From: Deltaproteobacteria bacterium
GTDB lineage: Bacteria; Desulfobacterota; Binatia; Binatales; Binataceae
NCBI GenBank assembly: GCA_003161515.1
Contig: PMOH01000076.1
Location: 1-7,517, forward strand
Direction: 5' to 3'
DNA: 7,517 nt
A program made the translations under genes and the position numbers. Under the pieces are notes generated by a model. The model worked only from the letters and a program-made list of their open reading frames with translations, was not told the origin of the DNA and ran no database searches. The number at the start of each line of letters is the position of its first letter. Within the stretch, counting starts at the first letter, position 1. Below are positions 1 through 6,267 of this stretch, in pieces.

Positions 1-20
1 GACGTGTAGGCTACGGAGCG

Positions 21-941
21 ATGTCTGACTACCAAGCAAGTTCCGTTTCTCGTTCCTCGTTATCGATGCATCCTCTCGCGACACGAAGATCAACCACGCT
101 CTCGGGCTTCTTCTATTGCGCGGCGATTGTGCTCGCGATGTCGATTGCTGCCTGCCGGATTCCCGGCAAGTCAATTGCGTCGAACTACAATAATGTCGAT
201 CAATTCAACTTCGACGTCGCGCAGGGGCCCAAGAATTACCATATCGAAGGATACCTCACGCGCAGCGCCGAGCTGGGCAAACGGCCCGGGCTGCTGGTGC
301 TCAATGGCGGCGAGGGCAACGTCGATCAATGCGTCAAGATGAGCCAGGGAATCGCCGCGATGGGAATCCAGGTCGCGTGCGTGAGTATTCCCGGCTACGG
401 CAACTCGTCGGGGCCAAGCCGCTTCGTGGGACAGCCGTCGGTGCTGGCGTCGCGCAAGGCGCTGGACATGCTGGCCGGACGCACCGACGTCGATTCGACG
501 CGGCTCGCAGTATGGGGACTTGGGCATGGCGCTGTCGCGGCAGGATTGCTGATGGACTACGACTCGCGTCCGCGCGCGCTCATCCTGGAATCGGGATGCT
601 ACGACCCGCTGGCGCTGTGGCCTGAAGCGCCGCTGCGCACCAAGCTGTCGATCCTGCGCGAAGTATGGCCGAGCAAGCGCATCCTGAAGGAGCGCAGCGT
701 GATTGCGCATCTGCCGCCGAAGCTCGAATGCAGCGTGCTGATCATGCACGGCGAGCAGGACAATCGGATGCCGGTGCGGCAAGCAGTCAAGCTCGCCGAT
801 GCGTTGCGCGCACACGGCGCGAAGGTCGAGACCTTGTACTTCCCGCAGGCATCGCACGATCTCGGCAAGCGCGTCGAGCCCGAGCTGCGCGCATTCCTGC
901 GCGACAATCTCCTAGGCACAACTAGCGCCGCCGCGTCGTAA
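21..941 (+). CDS. alpha/beta-hydrolase-fold probable lipoprotein, nucleophile Ser replaced by Gly
   Basis: This 306-residue protein belongs to the dienelactone-hydrolase/prolyl-oligopeptidase-like alpha/beta-hydrolase group. A hydrophobic stretch at residues 29-44 ends in the lipobox-like IAAC (Cys45), so it is probably a lipoprotein in the cell envelope. Fold landmarks are LLVLNGGEGN (91-100), the strand and turn VSIPGYGNSSGP (121-132), the nucleophile elbow VWGLGHG (164-170), the acid loop MHGEQD with Asp247, and SHD with His279. The elbow should read G-x-S-x-G, but its central residue is Gly168 (codon GGG, 522-524), so the Ser or Cys nucleophile is absent while Asp and His remain. The protein may be a non-catalytic relative or use another residue. 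ATG 21 has GGAG at 15-18, only 2 nt away. ATG 66 would give a more typical signal peptide (Cys30) but has no visible ribosome site. The fold is fairly certain; the substrate is unknown. Confidence 0.8.
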   Translation: MSDYQASSVSRSSLSMHPLATRRSTTLSGFFYCAAIVLAMSIAACRIPGKSIASNYNNVDQFNFDVAQGPKNYHIEGYLTRSAELGKRPGLLVLNGGEGNVDQCVKMSQGIAAMGIQVACVSIPGYGNSSGPSRFVGQPSVLASRKALDMLAGRTDVDSTRLAVWGLGHGAVAAGLLMDYDSRPRALILESGCYDPLALWPEAPLRTKLSILREVWPSKRILKERSVIAHLPPKLECSVLIMHGEQDNRMPVRQAVKLADALRAHGAKVETLYFPQASHDLGKRVEPELRAFLRDNLLGTTSAAAS

Positions 942-973
942 TCAAAGCCCTCATCCAACCTGAATCACTAAAA

Positions 974-1003
974 CTCGCCTAAACACATCGGTGTTGCGGC
1001 GAG
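974..1003 (+). terminator. candidate hairpin after the hydrolase-like gene
   Basis: CTCGCC (974-979) pairs with GGCGAG (998-1003). After a 2x2 mismatch, AACAC (982-986) pairs with GTGTT (991-995) around an ATCG loop. The T-tract behind it is short (ATTTT at 1008-1012), so this is a weak intrinsic terminator at best. Its position, 32 nt after the stop at 941 and before the next gene, fits that role. Confidence 0.4.
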
Positions 1004-1016
1004 ATGCGATTTTGCC

Positions 1017-1046
1017 TTGCGTTTCAGCGATCGCCGCGATTCTAAT
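1017..1046 (+). promoter_or_regulatory. possible sigma-70-like promoter for the phosphoesterase gene
   Basis: A TCTAAT hexamer (1041-1046, 5 of 6 matches to TATAAT) lies 18 nt after TTGCGT (1017-1022, 3 of 6 matches to TTGACA). It follows the hairpin at 974-1003 and would leave an untranslated leader of about 85 nt before ATG 1137. The -35 match is poor, so this is a suggestion only. Apart from this and the hairpin, I see nothing else in the 942-1136 spacer. Confidence 0.25.
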
Positions 1047-1126
1047 CGCCCTGCAATTTCAATCAGCAGTTTGACCTGCGCCGCTTCGGGGGTAGCGCGG
1101 GCCCTACGCAACCACCCCGTGCGATG

Positions 1127-1131
1127 GGAGG
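1127..1131 (+). promoter_or_regulatory. ribosome binding site fixing the phosphoesterase start
   Basis: GGAGG sits 5 nt before ATG 1137. The reading frame stays open upstream to 1017, but only ATG 1137 has this strong site and is followed at once by a signal peptide, so it is the better start. Confidence 0.8.
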
Positions 1132-1136
1132 AAACC

Positions 1137-2726
1137 ATGAGACGCACGACGATCGTAGCGGTGAGTCTGATTTTTTTGGCGGCCGCAGTTGCCACCTCTG
1201 TTGGGAGAGCCCGAGCCGACGGCGACATCAACGCAGTCAATCACGTCGTCATCATAATGCAGGAGAACCATTCGTTCGATAATTACTTTGGCGTGCTACC
1301 GTACACCGCGGGCGGTCCGTACCATCCGGGGCCGTGCAGGCGCAACGATCACTCCTGCGTGGACGGGTTGACCTGCTTTCCTTTGAATCATGGAAATCTC
1401 TTCTGCTTCAATTTTAACTTCGACCAGAACTTCCGACCGATATTCTCGTTCCACGACAACAACTACTGTCCCGGTCCGGACCTGCAGCACGACTGGCAGG
1501 GCAGTCACATGGAGGCGAACTTCTTCGATCCTGCGGAGGCCCTCTTTTTCTCACCCAACGACGGCTTTGTGGCCGTCAATGCGCAGACCGAACAAGTCTC
1601 GGGGACGCCGGATTTCGGTCACAACGATACGATGGGCTATTACAATCAGGACGATCTGCCATTTTATTATGGGCTGGCGCAGACCTTCGCGATAAACGAC
1701 CGCCATTTCTGTTCGGTGGTCGGGCCAACTTTCCCTAACCGCGCGTACGAAATGGCCGCGACCTCATTCGGTCACGTCACGACCAACGAGATCTTCCCGC
1801 CGGGCATCAACCCAGCCAACCCCGCGCCGCTGAACACCAGCATCGGCTATCAGCCGATCACAGGATCGATCTTCGATCTGCTCGATGCGGCTAATGTCCA
1901 GTGGTTCAACTACTTCGAGGATCTGCCGACCTCTGTGATCTTTCGCGGCAACCACATTCCGTTCCTGGTGGCGCATGCCCGTTCAGTGAGCGGCCCGAGT
2001 CCTTTCGGCGGCCAGAGTTTCATGGCGGCTGCAGCGGCGGGTACGCTGCCGCCGGTGTCGTTCGTCGATCCCTCCTTTTCTCCCGATCAAGTTATAAACG
2101 GCAGCGTGTATGAGACCGACGAGCATCCTCCGTTCGATATTCGCGCTGGCGAGTACGTCACCTCGCAGGTCATCAATGCGGTCCGTAACGGCCCGAACTG
2201 GAAGGACACTGTCATCCTCTTCACCTACGACGAGCACGGCGGCGCTTACGACCACGTGCCGCCGCCGCCAGCCCCGCAGGGCGGAGCGCTCAATCCTGAT
2301 GGCATCGATCCGGGCCTATGCGAAGATCTGTCCAATCCACCGCTGAGTCTGATGCCAGGCGGCGGTGCGGAGTGCGAGTTCAGCGAGAGCGACGTCGCAG
2401 CCATCTGCTCAACCTTCGTCGACGAGACTGCGCCATATCCGGCGGAGTGCGCGAATTTCAACCAGCTTGGATTCCGGGTCCCATTCATCGCGATCTCACC
2501 GTTCGCGAAGCCGCACTACGTCTCACACACCACTACCGATCACACGTCGATGTTGGCCTTCATCGAGCAGCGCTTCCTGGCAGGGGCGCATCTGACGCTG
2601 CGCGATGCCAACGCGAACCCGGGGCTCGACATGTTTGATTTCACGAACTCGCCGTCGCTCAATGCCACAGTTGGGACGGCGCCGGCGCCGGTCGCGACCG
2701 AGCACGACTGCCCGTTCGTGCCGTAG
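1137..2726 (+). CDS. secreted phosphoesterase, phospholipase C / acid phosphatase (AcpA) family
   Basis: This 529-residue exported enzyme belongs to the family of non-haemolytic phospholipases C and AcpA-type acid phosphatases, which hydrolyse phosphate esters or phospholipid head groups outside the cytoplasm. Residues 1-27 form a signal peptide (Arg2-Arg3, hydrophobic core 6-20, ARA before Asp28). Tat export is possible but the twin-arginine motif is not canonical. Family motifs appear in order: VVIIMQENHSFDNYFG (37-52, metal ligands around Glu43/Asn44), HDWQGSH (118-124), GPTFPNR (196-202, Thr198 as likely nucleophile), VDPSF (310-314), FTYDEHGGAYDHVPPP (362-377) and TTDHTSMLAFIE (466-477). 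Several extra cysteines (67, 74, 80, 90, 111, 395, 413, 424, 438, 525) suggest disulphides. The gene appears monocistronic, with a strong terminator behind it. The family is certain; phospholipid versus small phosphate-ester substrate cannot be decided from sequence. Confidence 0.9.
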   Translation: MRRTTIVAVSLIFLAAAVATSVGRARADGDINAVNHVVIIMQENHSFDNYFGVLPYTAGGPYHPGPCRRNDHSCVDGLTCFPLNHGNLFCFNFNFDQNFRPIFSFHDNNYCPGPDLQHDWQGSHMEANFFDPAEALFFSPNDGFVAVNAQTEQVSGTPDFGHNDTMGYYNQDDLPFYYGLAQTFAINDRHFCSVVGPTFPNRAYEMAATSFGHVTTNEIFPPGINPANPAPLNTSIGYQPITGSIFDLLDAANVQWFNYFEDLPTSVIFRGNHIPFLVAHARSVSGPSPFGGQSFMAAAAAGTLPPVSFVDPSFSPDQVINGSVYETDEHPPFDIRAGEYVTSQVINAVRNGPNWKDTVILFTYDEHGGAYDHVPPPPAPQGGALNPDGIDPGLCEDLSNPPLSLMPGGGAECEFSESDVAAICSTFVDETAPYPAECANFNQLGFRVPFIAISPFAKPHYVSHTTTDHTSMLAFIEQRFLAGAHLTLRDANANPGLDMFDFTNSPSLNATVGTAPAPVATEHDCPFVP

Positions 2727-2738
2727 AGATGCGATGAG

Positions 2739-2757
2739 CGAGCGGAACTTCCGCTCG
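2739..2757. repeat. 19-bp palindrome just after the phosphoesterase gene
   Basis: CGAGCGGAA and TTCCGCTCG are perfect arms around one central C. As RNA it would form a 7-bp stem with an AACTT loop. There is no T-run behind it, so it is not by itself an intrinsic terminator. It could add RNA 3'-end stability together with the hairpin at 2769-2798. Confidence 0.55.
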
Positions 2758-2768
2758 ACGAATGTAAG

Positions 2769-2798
2769 CGACGCGCCGGCTGAATAGCCGGCGCGTCG
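2769..2798 (+). terminator. strong intrinsic terminator of the phosphoesterase gene
   Basis: CGACGCGCCGGCT (2769-2781) and AGCCGGCGCGTCG (2786-2798) form a perfect 13-bp GC-rich stem with a GAAT loop. TAGTTTTCCTCTT follows at 2799-2811. It lies 42 nt after the stop codon between convergent genes. On the minus strand no T-run follows the stem, so it acts best for the plus-strand gene. Confidence 0.85.
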
Positions 2799-2819
2799 TA
2801 GTTTTCCTCTTCGATTGTT

Positions 2820-2854
2820 CCCCTTTCCTCGAGGGAAGGGGTTAGGGGTTAGGT
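2820..2854. repeat. short dispersed-type palindromic repeat (TPNPFPRGKG type)
   Basis: CCCCTT (2820-2825) pairs with AAGGGG (2836-2841), with an inner CC/GG and a TCGA loop. It is followed by a doubled GGGGTTA. Read on the minus strand this encodes LTPNPFPRGKG, the translation signature of a small palindromic repeat that I recall as scattered between genes in many bacterial genomes. It sits between the terminator and the convergent peroxiredoxin gene. Only one copy is in this window, so its repeat nature rests on recognition and not on a second copy. Confidence 0.5.
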
Positions 2855-2886
2855 CGCACGCATCGAGCAGAGCTCTCGTCACGCAA

Positions 2887-3426
2887 CTACGCAATCTCCT
2901 TCAGCGCCGCGAGCACTTCGTCGGTGTGCCCGTTCACCTTGACCTTGGGGAACACCTTCCGCACGACGCCCGCTTTGTCGATCACGAAGGTCGTGCGCTC
3001 GATGCCCATGAACTCGCGGCCGTACAGCGACTTCATCTTATATACGCCGTACAGCTTGCAGACCTTGTTGCCGGGATCGGCGAGCAACGGGAAGTTGAGG
3101 TCATGCTTCGCGATGAACTTGCCGTGCGAGTCGGTCGAGTCGCCGCTGACGCCGACGACCTTGGCGCCGAGCTTTTTGATCGGCGCGATATTGTCGCGAA
3201 AGCTGCACGCCTCGATCGTGCACCCGGGCGTCATGTCTTTCGGATAGAAGTAGAGCACGAGGTTGTTCGCGCCGATGAGATCTTTGAGCGCGACCGTTTT
3301 TCCGTCGGCGTCGAACAGCTCGAAGGCCGGCGCCTTCTTTTCTTCGAGCGCGGCGCTGGCGCTTTTCGGAGTCGCGGTCGCGGGCTTCTTCGGAGTTTTC
3401 GCGGCGATTTTTTTGGATGTCGGCAT
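2887..3426 (-). CDS. bcp: PrxQ/Bcp-type thioredoxin-dependent peroxiredoxin
   Basis: This 179-residue thiol peroxidase reduces hydrogen peroxide and organic hydroperoxides at the expense of thioredoxin and should act in the cytoplasm. The thioredoxin-like fold spans about residues 32-179. The active site YPKDMTPGCTIEAC (61-74) has peroxidatic Cys69 and, five residues on, resolving Cys74, the arrangement of the PrxQ/Bcp subgroup. Thr66 and Arg144 (IERTTF) are the other active-site residues expected in the family. Residues 1-31 are a basic Ala/Lys/Pro/Thr-rich tail absent from standard Bcp proteins of about 150-160 residues. No in-frame ATG lies between Met1 and Met65, which is inside the active site. 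The ribosome site before ATG 3426 is poor (CACTCCC). The gene is convergent with the phosphoesterase and divergent from the homoserine kinase operon. Confidence 0.93.
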   Translation of the reverse strand: MPTSKKIAAKTPKKPATATPKSASAALEEKKAPAFELFDADGKTVALKDLIGANNLVLYFYPKDMTPGCTIEACSFRDNIAPIKKLGAKVVGVSGDSTDSHGKFIAKHDLNFPLLADPGNKVCKLYGVYKMKSLYGREFMGIERTTFVIDKAGVVRKVFPKVKVNGHTDEVLAALKEIA

Positions 3427-3495
3427 GGGAGTGATTTAGCCGCGCTTGCCCTTTGTAGCAACCCGGAACGCACGCAAGGCTTTCCTGAAAAAACA

Positions 3496-3522
3496 CGGAA
3501 CCCTCATTTTACAAGGGTTTCG
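3496..3522. repeat. inverted repeat in the divergent promoter region, possible operator
   Basis: CGGAACCCT (3496-3504) faces AGGGTTTCG (3514-3522), nine pairs with one G-T wobble around a CATTTTACA centre. It lies between two divergent genes, so it ends no transcript, and it stops 10 nt before the -35 element at 3533. A regulator binding site for either gene is possible; nothing identifies the regulator. Confidence 0.35.
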
Positions 3523-3532
3523 TGGCCCCTAG

Positions 3533-3561
3533 TTGACGAGGTGCCAGCCACCCCTTAGACT
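3533..3561 (+). promoter_or_regulatory. sigma-70-like promoter for the thrB-metF-folE operon
   Basis: TTGACG (3533-3538, 5 of 6 to consensus) and TAGACT (3556-3561, 4 of 6) are separated by exactly 17 nt. Transcription would start near 3568, giving a leader of about 34 nt before ATG 3602. The other open frame that starts at this TTG is therefore more likely promoter than coding sequence. I see no equally good promoter on the minus strand for the peroxiredoxin. Confidence 0.55.
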
Positions 3562-3601
3562 TGGCGGGCTGACAGTCCTCAATTATCGCGCCCGCGTTCC
3601 T

Positions 3602-4636
3602 ATGGCCGTTTACACCGAGCTAAGCAAACCGTTTCTCAAAGAGTTGGCGGACGACTACGGCCTTGGCCGCGTGTCCGGTGCGACCGGAATCCCCGAAGGA
3701 TCGGTCAATACCAACTACGTGCTCGAAGCCGCCAAGGGCAAATTCCTGCTGCGGGTGGACGAGGTCAAGGGCGAGAACGAGCTGAAGCGCGAGATCGATT
3801 TGCTCTCGTTCCTGCGCAAGCACGCCTTTCCGTGCCCGCATCCGATGCAGGATCGGACCGGCCGCTTCTACCGCAACTTCAATAACCGCTGCGTGTCGCT
3901 GTTCAAGTACCAGGAGGGCAAGGTGCTCGCGCCCGCGCGCATGAAGCCGAGCCAGCTCGAGACTATTGGCCACGCGCTCGGCGATCTGCACGTGATCGGC
4001 AAGGCTTACAAGAAGGGAATCGACAACCGCTTCAGCTTCGAGCGAATCGCCGACCTGTACCTGACGGTGCGCAACCGGCTGCCGAATTATTTCCGCAAAA
4101 TCTGCCGCACGCTCGACGACGAGGTCGAGTATTTGACGCGATACCTCGAGGGCAAGCTGCCCAAGGGCGTGATCCACGGCGATATTTTTTCGGACAACCT
4201 GCTGTTTCGCGGCGAGAAGCTGACCGCGATGCTCGATTTCGACGCGGCCTGCCGCGGCAAATTTATTTTCGACATCGCGACCGCGGTCAACGCGCTGTGC
4301 TTCGTCGATGGCGCCTACTCGCTTGATCGCTTCCGCTACCTGCTGTCGGGTTACGAATCGGTGCGGACGCTGTCGCTGGCGGAATGGGACGCGTTCCCCA
4401 ACGAGTTGCGATTTTCGTCGCTGCGCTTCACGGTCACCCGCCTGCATGATTTTTTCCTGGCGCCGATCGACGGCAAGCATCGCGTGGACAAGGACTTCCG
4501 CGAGTTTTTCGATCGCCTGCGCGTGCTGCGCCGCGAGCGCGAGGGCGGGATGGAGCCGCTCTTGATGGCGATGGCGACCGGTTACGACTACCGCAAATAT
4601 CAGAAGGTCAAAGCGACCGAGCGCCGCCAGGCGTGA
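3602..4636 (+). CDS. thrB: type II homoserine kinase-like phosphotransferase (APH/protein-kinase fold)
   Basis: This 344-residue cytoplasmic kinase belongs to the APH/choline-kinase fold group and resembles the alternative homoserine kinase of Pseudomonas type, which makes O-phosphohomoserine for threonine synthesis. The N-terminus MAVYTELS and the loop GIPEGSVNTNYVLE (29-42) match that subgroup. The catalytic loop is HGDIFSDN (192-199: Asp194 base, Asn199 metal ligand), followed by metal-binding LDFDAA (211-216) and FDIATAVNAL (223-232). ATG 3602 is chosen because family similarity starts there and the TTG at 3533 overlaps a promoter. No clear Shine-Dalgarno is seen before it. The C-terminal 25 residues look like a family-poor extension. 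A downstream 39-nt gap leads to metF. Related kinases of this fold phosphorylate other small hydroxyl substrates, so the fold is sure and homoserine as substrate is probable. Confidence 0.8.
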   Translation: MAVYTELSKPFLKELADDYGLGRVSGATGIPEGSVNTNYVLEAAKGKFLLRVDEVKGENELKREIDLLSFLRKHAFPCPHPMQDRTGRFYRNFNNRCVSLFKYQEGKVLAPARMKPSQLETIGHALGDLHVIGKAYKKGIDNRFSFERIADLYLTVRNRLPNYFRKICRTLDDEVEYLTRYLEGKLPKGVIHGDIFSDNLLFRGEKLTAMLDFDAACRGKFIFDIATAVNALCFVDGAYSLDRFRYLLSGYESVRTLSLAEWDAFPNELRFSSLRFTVTRLHDFFLAPIDGKHRVDKDFREFFDRLRVLRREREGGMEPLLMAMATGYDYRKYQKVKATERRQA

Positions 4637-4664
4637 TGATCGCAGACTGATTCGCGCAATCCGC

Positions 4665-4668
4665 GGAG
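4665..4668 (+). promoter_or_regulatory. ribosome binding site supporting a TTG start
   Basis: GGAG (within GCGGAGAA) lies 7 nt before TTG 4676. No ATG or GTG in frame has comparable spacing near the start of family similarity, so the rare start codon is favoured. Confidence 0.65.
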
Positions 4669-4675
4669 AAATCCG

Positions 4676-5578
4676 TTGCCCTCAATCCTCGACAGCCTGA
4701 ATGCCGCCGCGCCCGCGTTGTGGCTCGAAGTCTCGCCGCCGCGCGGAATCAATCCGGCGCTGCTGCTCAAGCGGCTGGGTGAGCTGGCCGGCCACGTTGA
4801 TGCGATCAATCTGACCGACAATGCGCTCGGCAAAGTTAAAATGTCGTCGCTGGTTTTTGGCGCGGCTATCAAGGAGCGGCTGAAAATCCCGGTAGTGCTG
4901 AACGTATCGTGCCGGGACCGCAACCGCTTCGCGCTGAAATCCGACTTGCTGGGCGCGGCAGCGATTGGGATCGACGCAGTGGTCGCGCTCAACGGCGATA
5001 AGATTCCGCCCGGCGCCGATGGCAGCGCAATCGTGTCGCACGATATCGATGCGTACGGATTGCTTGCGATCGTCGACGCGCTGAATCGCGGCGACACCGG
5101 CGAGGGCAAACAGCTTCTCAAGACTCTTCCGTCGATCGTTGCGGGGTCGGTCGCGAATCCAAATCGAAAGAATATCGAGCGCGAGTTCGAGTTGCTCGCG
5201 CGCAAGGCCGCGGCGGGCGCGCGCTTCGTGATCACGCAGCCGATTTTTGACGCAGAGACCGGGCGTCGCTTTGTCGCGAAAGCCAGCAGCCTCGGAATCC
5301 TGACGATGCTCGGAATCCTGCCGGTCAAGCGCGAGGCGATGGCCAACTACCTGATCGACCGCGTGAAAGACCTGAGCGGCGCGCGCAGCCATCTGGACAG
5401 ATTCGCCGGGATGAGCGAAGAAGAAGTGCGCGCGATGTCGATTCGCGAGAACCTGGCGCTGATGAAGTCGTTGGCTCGCGACGCGGCCGGGTTCATCATC
5501 ATGAGCGGCGGCGGCCCGTCACTCGCAATCGAGCTGGCGCTTGAGTTCAGCCGGTGGCGCAAGGAGATCGCAAAATGA
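4676..5578 (+). CDS. metF: methylenetetrahydrofolate reductase (MetF family)
   Basis: This 300-residue flavoprotein is a TIM-barrel enzyme that reduces 5,10-methylene-THF to 5-methyl-THF, the methyl donor for methionine synthesis. LEVSPPRG (17-24) holds the catalytic Glu18, VVALNGD (102-108) ends in the Asp108 equivalent to the FAD-contacting Asp of E. coli MetF, and ARFVITQPIFD (182-192) holds the conserved Gln188. The segments INLTDNALGKVKMSS (44-58) and CRDRN (79-83) resemble the reductase half of YitJ-type homocysteine methyltransferase/MTHFR proteins and the reductases of anaerobes more than enterobacterial MetF. No methyltransferase domain is fused here. Length is near the usual 290-300. 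The gene starts at TTG, and its TGA overlaps the ATG of folE by 4 nt (5575-5578), so the two are probably translationally coupled. The electron donor cannot be read from the sequence. Confidence 0.9.
   Translation: MPSILDSLNAAAPALWLEVSPPRGINPALLLKRLGELAGHVDAINLTDNALGKVKMSSLVFGAAIKERLKIPVVLNVSCRDRNRFALKSDLLGAAAIGIDAVVALNGDKIPPGADGSAIVSHDIDAYGLLAIVDALNRGDTGEGKQLLKTLPSIVAGSVANPNRKNIEREFELLARKAAAGARFVITQPIFDAETGRRFVAKASSLGILTMLGILPVKREAMANYLIDRVKDLSGARSHLDRFAGMSEEEVRAMSIRENLALMKSLARDAAGFIIMSGGGPSLAIELALEFSRWRKEIAK
5561..5566 (+). promoter_or_regulatory. ribosome binding site fixing the folE start
   Basis: AAGGAG ends 8 nt before ATG 5575, inside the 3' end of metF. This favours ATG 5575 over the in-frame GTG at 5554. 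Confidence 0.8.
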
Positions 5579-6204
5579 ACCGCACCCAGGCAAATGGTTC
5601 GCGAGCGAAAGCCGGCGCCGACAAGAATGGCGCGTCGGGCACCGCGAAGGTCGAGGACGCCGTCCGCGTCATCCTGCGGCATATCGGCGAAGATCCGGAT
5701 CGTGAGGGCCTCGAGCGCACGCCGGCGCGCGTCGCCAAGGCTTACGAGTTCCTGACCAGCGGCTACGCCAAGGATCCGAAGGAAGCGATCAACGGCGCGC
5801 TGTTCTCCGAGCAGGATTACCAGGAGATGATCCTGTGCAAGGATTTGGATTTTTACTCACTGTGCGAGCATCACCTGCTGCCGTTCATGGGCAAGGCGCA
5901 CGTCGCATACCTGCCGAATCGGAAAATCGTCGGAATTTCGAAACTGGCGCGGATGGTCGAGATCTATGCGCGACGCCTGCAGGTGCAGGAGCGGCTGACG
6001 ACGCAAATCGCGCAGACGCTGATGTCGGAGATCGATCCCCTTGGCGTCGCGGTAGTGCTCGAGGCCGAGCATCTGTGCATGCGGATGCGCGGAGTCGAGA
6101 AGCAGAATTCCTTCGTCACGACGTCGGCGATGCTGGGCGTCTTCCGCACCAACACCGAGACGCGCCAGGAGTTCATGCAATTGCTGCGCAACGGCAAGCC
6201 GTAA
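5575..6204 (+). CDS. folE: GTP cyclohydrolase I (type IA)
   Basis: This 209-residue cytoplasmic zinc enzyme, a decamer in known members, converts GTP to 7,8-dihydroneopterin triphosphate, the first step of folate and pterin synthesis. The core starts near residue 26 with VEDAVRVILRHIGEDPDREGL. The zinc ligands are Cys97 and His100 in SLCEHHLLPF (95-104) and Cys168 in HLCMRMRGV (166-174). His99 corresponds to the catalytic His112 of the E. coli enzyme. GISKLARMV (120-128), QVQERLT (136-142) and the C-terminal TTSAMLGVFR (182-191) are all standard. The first 25 residues are a low-complexity Ala/Gly/Lys-rich extension of unknown role. The gene overlaps the metF stop by 4 nt and is last in the threonine/one-carbon/folate operon. 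Function is essentially certain. Confidence 0.97.
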   Translation: MNRTQANGSRAKAGADKNGASGTAKVEDAVRVILRHIGEDPDREGLERTPARVAKAYEFLTSGYAKDPKEAINGALFSEQDYQEMILCKDLDFYSLCEHHLLPFMGKAHVAYLPNRKIVGISKLARMVEIYARRLQVQERLTTQIAQTLMSEIDPLGVAVVLEAEHLCMRMRGVEKQNSFVTTSAMLGVFRTNTETRQEFMQLLRNGKP

Positions 6205-6267
6205 AGGTCGCGTACTGGGAGAGGCGACCAGCGAAGATAGCTGTAATTGCTGGGGATTTGGATCAAA

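Noticed and set aside
171..857. 228-residue open frame on the minus strand inside the hydrolase gene
   Set aside because: Arg/His/Gln-rich translation with no recognisable motif; it mirrors the real plus-strand gene as is usual in GC-rich DNA.
1017..1136. 40-residue upstream extension of the phosphoesterase
   Set aside because: ATG 1137 has GGAGG at 5 nt and begins a signal peptide, which an extension would bury.
2838..2853. GGGGTTA doublet as a telomere-like or tandem array
   Set aside because: Only two units, and better explained as the edge of the palindromic repeat.
2815..3558. 247-residue open frame on the plus strand opposite the peroxiredoxin
   Set aside because: The minus strand encodes an intact peroxiredoxin active site; the plus-strand product resembles nothing I recognise.
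3533..3601. TTG start extending the homoserine kinase by 23 residues
   Set aside because: The TTG forms a near-consensus -35 hexamer with a -10 at the right spacing, and family similarity begins at Met 3602.
3620..4480. 286-residue open frame on the minus strand inside the homoserine kinase gene
   Set aside because: Low-complexity translation without motifs, fully opposite a gene with clear catalytic residues.
6206..6229. Hairpin GGTCGC/GCGACC as the folE terminator
   Set aside because: The stem is 6 bp with a 12-nt loop and no T-run follows.
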